Shown here in pieces: positions 62,613 to 64,000 of a stretch of 64,000 nt of DNA. The stretch is from positions 63,811 through 127,810 of the forward strand of contig JAMWFC010000108.1 of the NCBI GenBank assembly GCA_027475525.1, read 5' to 3'. The stretch's first letter is position 1, and each line of letters opens with the position of its first letter. The notes under the pieces are model-generated. The model saw only the letters and a program-made list of their open reading frames with translations. It was not told the DNA's origin and did no database searches. The stretch comes from Macrolepiota albuminosa. Taxonomy: Eukaryota > Basidiomycota > Agaricomycetes > Agaricales > Agaricaceae. The position numbers were made by a program, and so were the translations under genes.

Positions 62613-63683
62613 TGATGACGCCAACTGTGGTTGGGTGCGCTGGATGTATACGCAGTACAATGCCGTCTCCAGCGCTTGGCGTGCATAGTTGTGAGGAGTC
62701 CTGACAGGGTCCCGGTGTGCTCGAGTGGAGGTAGTAAAACAATGCGCTAGATTATAGCGCTTCGGGGGCTACCTGGCAGACGGTAAGCGTCATAGTTTAG
62801 GCAAAGATATTGGAGAAAAGACGAATAGCGCAGCGTATTGTGCCCGTAGGTGGCACCGTAAACGATGAAGACGAGATAGACGAAGCTAGCGCCTGACTTA
62901 GTGACGAAGTCGAAGGAAGCTAGCGCAAGTTGAACGCTAAGTGTAACTGTGTGTTTGAGGGGTTACGATTCGTTGTTATATACATGTAAAGTAGCTATTT
63001 TATATACTATGCGCTACCGTGTTTGCCAAGATACGAGCCCATCTGCGGCGCTACCTCCTAGCGCCTCTCCTCGTGGTTTCCTCTAACAGCGACCTGTCAA
63101 CGGCGACCTTTTGCACATGGCTGATGGCGACCAACGGCGTTATGACCCACGGCGACCAGCGGCGACTCTATATTGACTTAGAATTGTACGAGTCTGCTCA
63201 CTTTTACTATATCTCCGATTGGCCAGGCTGTTCCGGGGTATGGTCGGAAAATCCTCGACAGACACCGTGAGCGCTAATGTCAGCGCTACTCATTGTATTA
63301 GTTCCTGGCAGGTCCAGATGTTGGATTTAAGTATATCCAGTGCCGCCGTCATTGATCCTTTTAGACTTCTGATTGAAGTTCCTCGTCAAATGGCAGCGCC
63401 TGCTGCTGGCTCCTTCTGGAAGTGATCGGGATTTAGTTAGAGTCCTCTCCCGCCGTCGTGTTAGCGCTATACGTTATGAGCCCCCTTCATCCTTGGGCTA
63501 GGTGAAAGGAGTGCGCTGAAGGCCTGGTAGCTAGGGGTTAGGATAAATTTCCACATCCTGTAGTAATTTGCCAGAGCTAGAGCTGCTCTATATTCCCAAC
63601 TGGTCGCTAGAGTCCTGAATACGTCAAGTGTTGGTTGGCCTATAATGTCCCTTGATGCGCTCAGTCCGAGTAGAAGCCTATCA
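62613..63683 (-). repeat. 5' LTR of Gypsy-A2 (1071 bp)
   Basis: Plus strand TGATGACGCC...GCCTATCA, matching 50556-51703 without the 77-bp duplication. Confidence 0.92.
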
Positions 63684-64000
63684 CCGATCAGTGATAGCGC
63701 TGACAGCAGACAGAATGACAACTGACAGATGGCATCAGTCACTGACAACAGCATTTAGGGAAAAGCCTGATGATCTATCAAAAACTGACGGACAGCTTGG
63801 CGTTTGACCTTGGCGTCTGACACCGCTTAGCACCTTGATCTGGCACCTGACATCGCTTAGGTGTTCTGACAGACAGAAGGATGATGGATTGATGGTTTAG
63901 CTTCGCAATCTGCTGCCTGGGGCTGCTAAGGGTCTTGAACGGACGGTAGGGATCTGAAATCGTTGGAGCTACCCCTATAAAATTTTCTAGTTTACCGCAC
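63684..64000 (+). repeat. Type-1 LTR, right fragment (continues past the window)
   Basis: It resumes the type-1 LTR left at 50555. It matches 5115-5420 (CAGACAGAATAACAACTGACAG region, GGAGCTACCCCTATAAAA). The window ends before its other terminus. Confidence 0.85.

Larger units (their letters stand above)
50556..63683 (-). mobile_element. Gypsy-A2: full-length but defective Ty3/gypsy element with antisense genes
   Basis: About 13.1 kb between two LTRs. Order in element sense (right to left): 5' LTR, PBS, gag, protease, RT, RNase H, integrase (internal deletion), then opposite-strand genes, polypurine tract, 3' LTR. It is nested in a type-1 LTR. It is unusually long because of about 4.6 kb of antisense genes. 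Confidence 0.88.

Overview
The window looks like repeat-rich nuclear DNA of a mushroom-forming basidiomycete (Agaricomycetes). The grounds are short GT-AG introns of about 50-90 bp, KDZ-type DNA transposons with a CxC1-like cysteine cluster, Ty3/gypsy and DIRS-like retroelements of the kinds I associate with agaric genomes, and no bacterial signals. I recognise no conserved host housekeeping gene. Nearly everything is mobile or derived from mobile elements, nested several layers deep.

Layout. 1-5905: 3' part of Gypsy-A1 (pol fragment, an antisense intron-rich gene, polypurine tract, 3' LTR). 5906-8388: dispersed repeat R1 and a field of tRNA-like SINE heads. 8389-9154: solo LTR with a perfect 5-bp target duplication. 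9351-12850: two convergent broken genes of KDZ-type elements, one split by another solo LTR. 13242-18345: KDZ copy 1 (+) with a downstream acidic-repeat companion gene. 18346-24870: R1, KDZ copy 3 (-) split by a solo LTR, an LTR scrap, R1 again, more tRNA-like units. 24969-29310: companion gene and KDZ copy 2 (-), inverted relative to copy 1. 29391-30857: another KDZ-associated gene. 30890-42065: tRNA-like field and R1 (-), interrupted by Gypsy-B (32146-40816), a complete and very young Ty3/gypsy element. 42150-45500: heavily mutated DIRS-like remains with two solo LTRs. 45700-48900: AT-rich, mostly unrecognised sequence. 48910-50399: unknown minus-strand gene. 50422-64000: a Gypsy-A1-type LTR split by the nested Gypsy-A2 (50556-63683).

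Two themes stand out. First, both Gypsy-A elements carry, between the end of pol and the 3' LTR, a gene on the opposite strand with many introns and a conserved cysteine motif. Gypsy-A2 carries two further paralogous copies of its N-terminal part. Because the introns lie antisense to the retrotransposon RNA, they would survive retrotransposition. Second, 26 places carry a direct tandem duplication with a period of 77 bp (one is 76-77). They fall in unrelated sequences and almost all are perfect. Collapsing them restores reading frames at five coding sites I checked. This is the signature of untrimmed k=77 overlaps between assembly-graph segments, so local order and many apparent frameshifts should be treated with caution.
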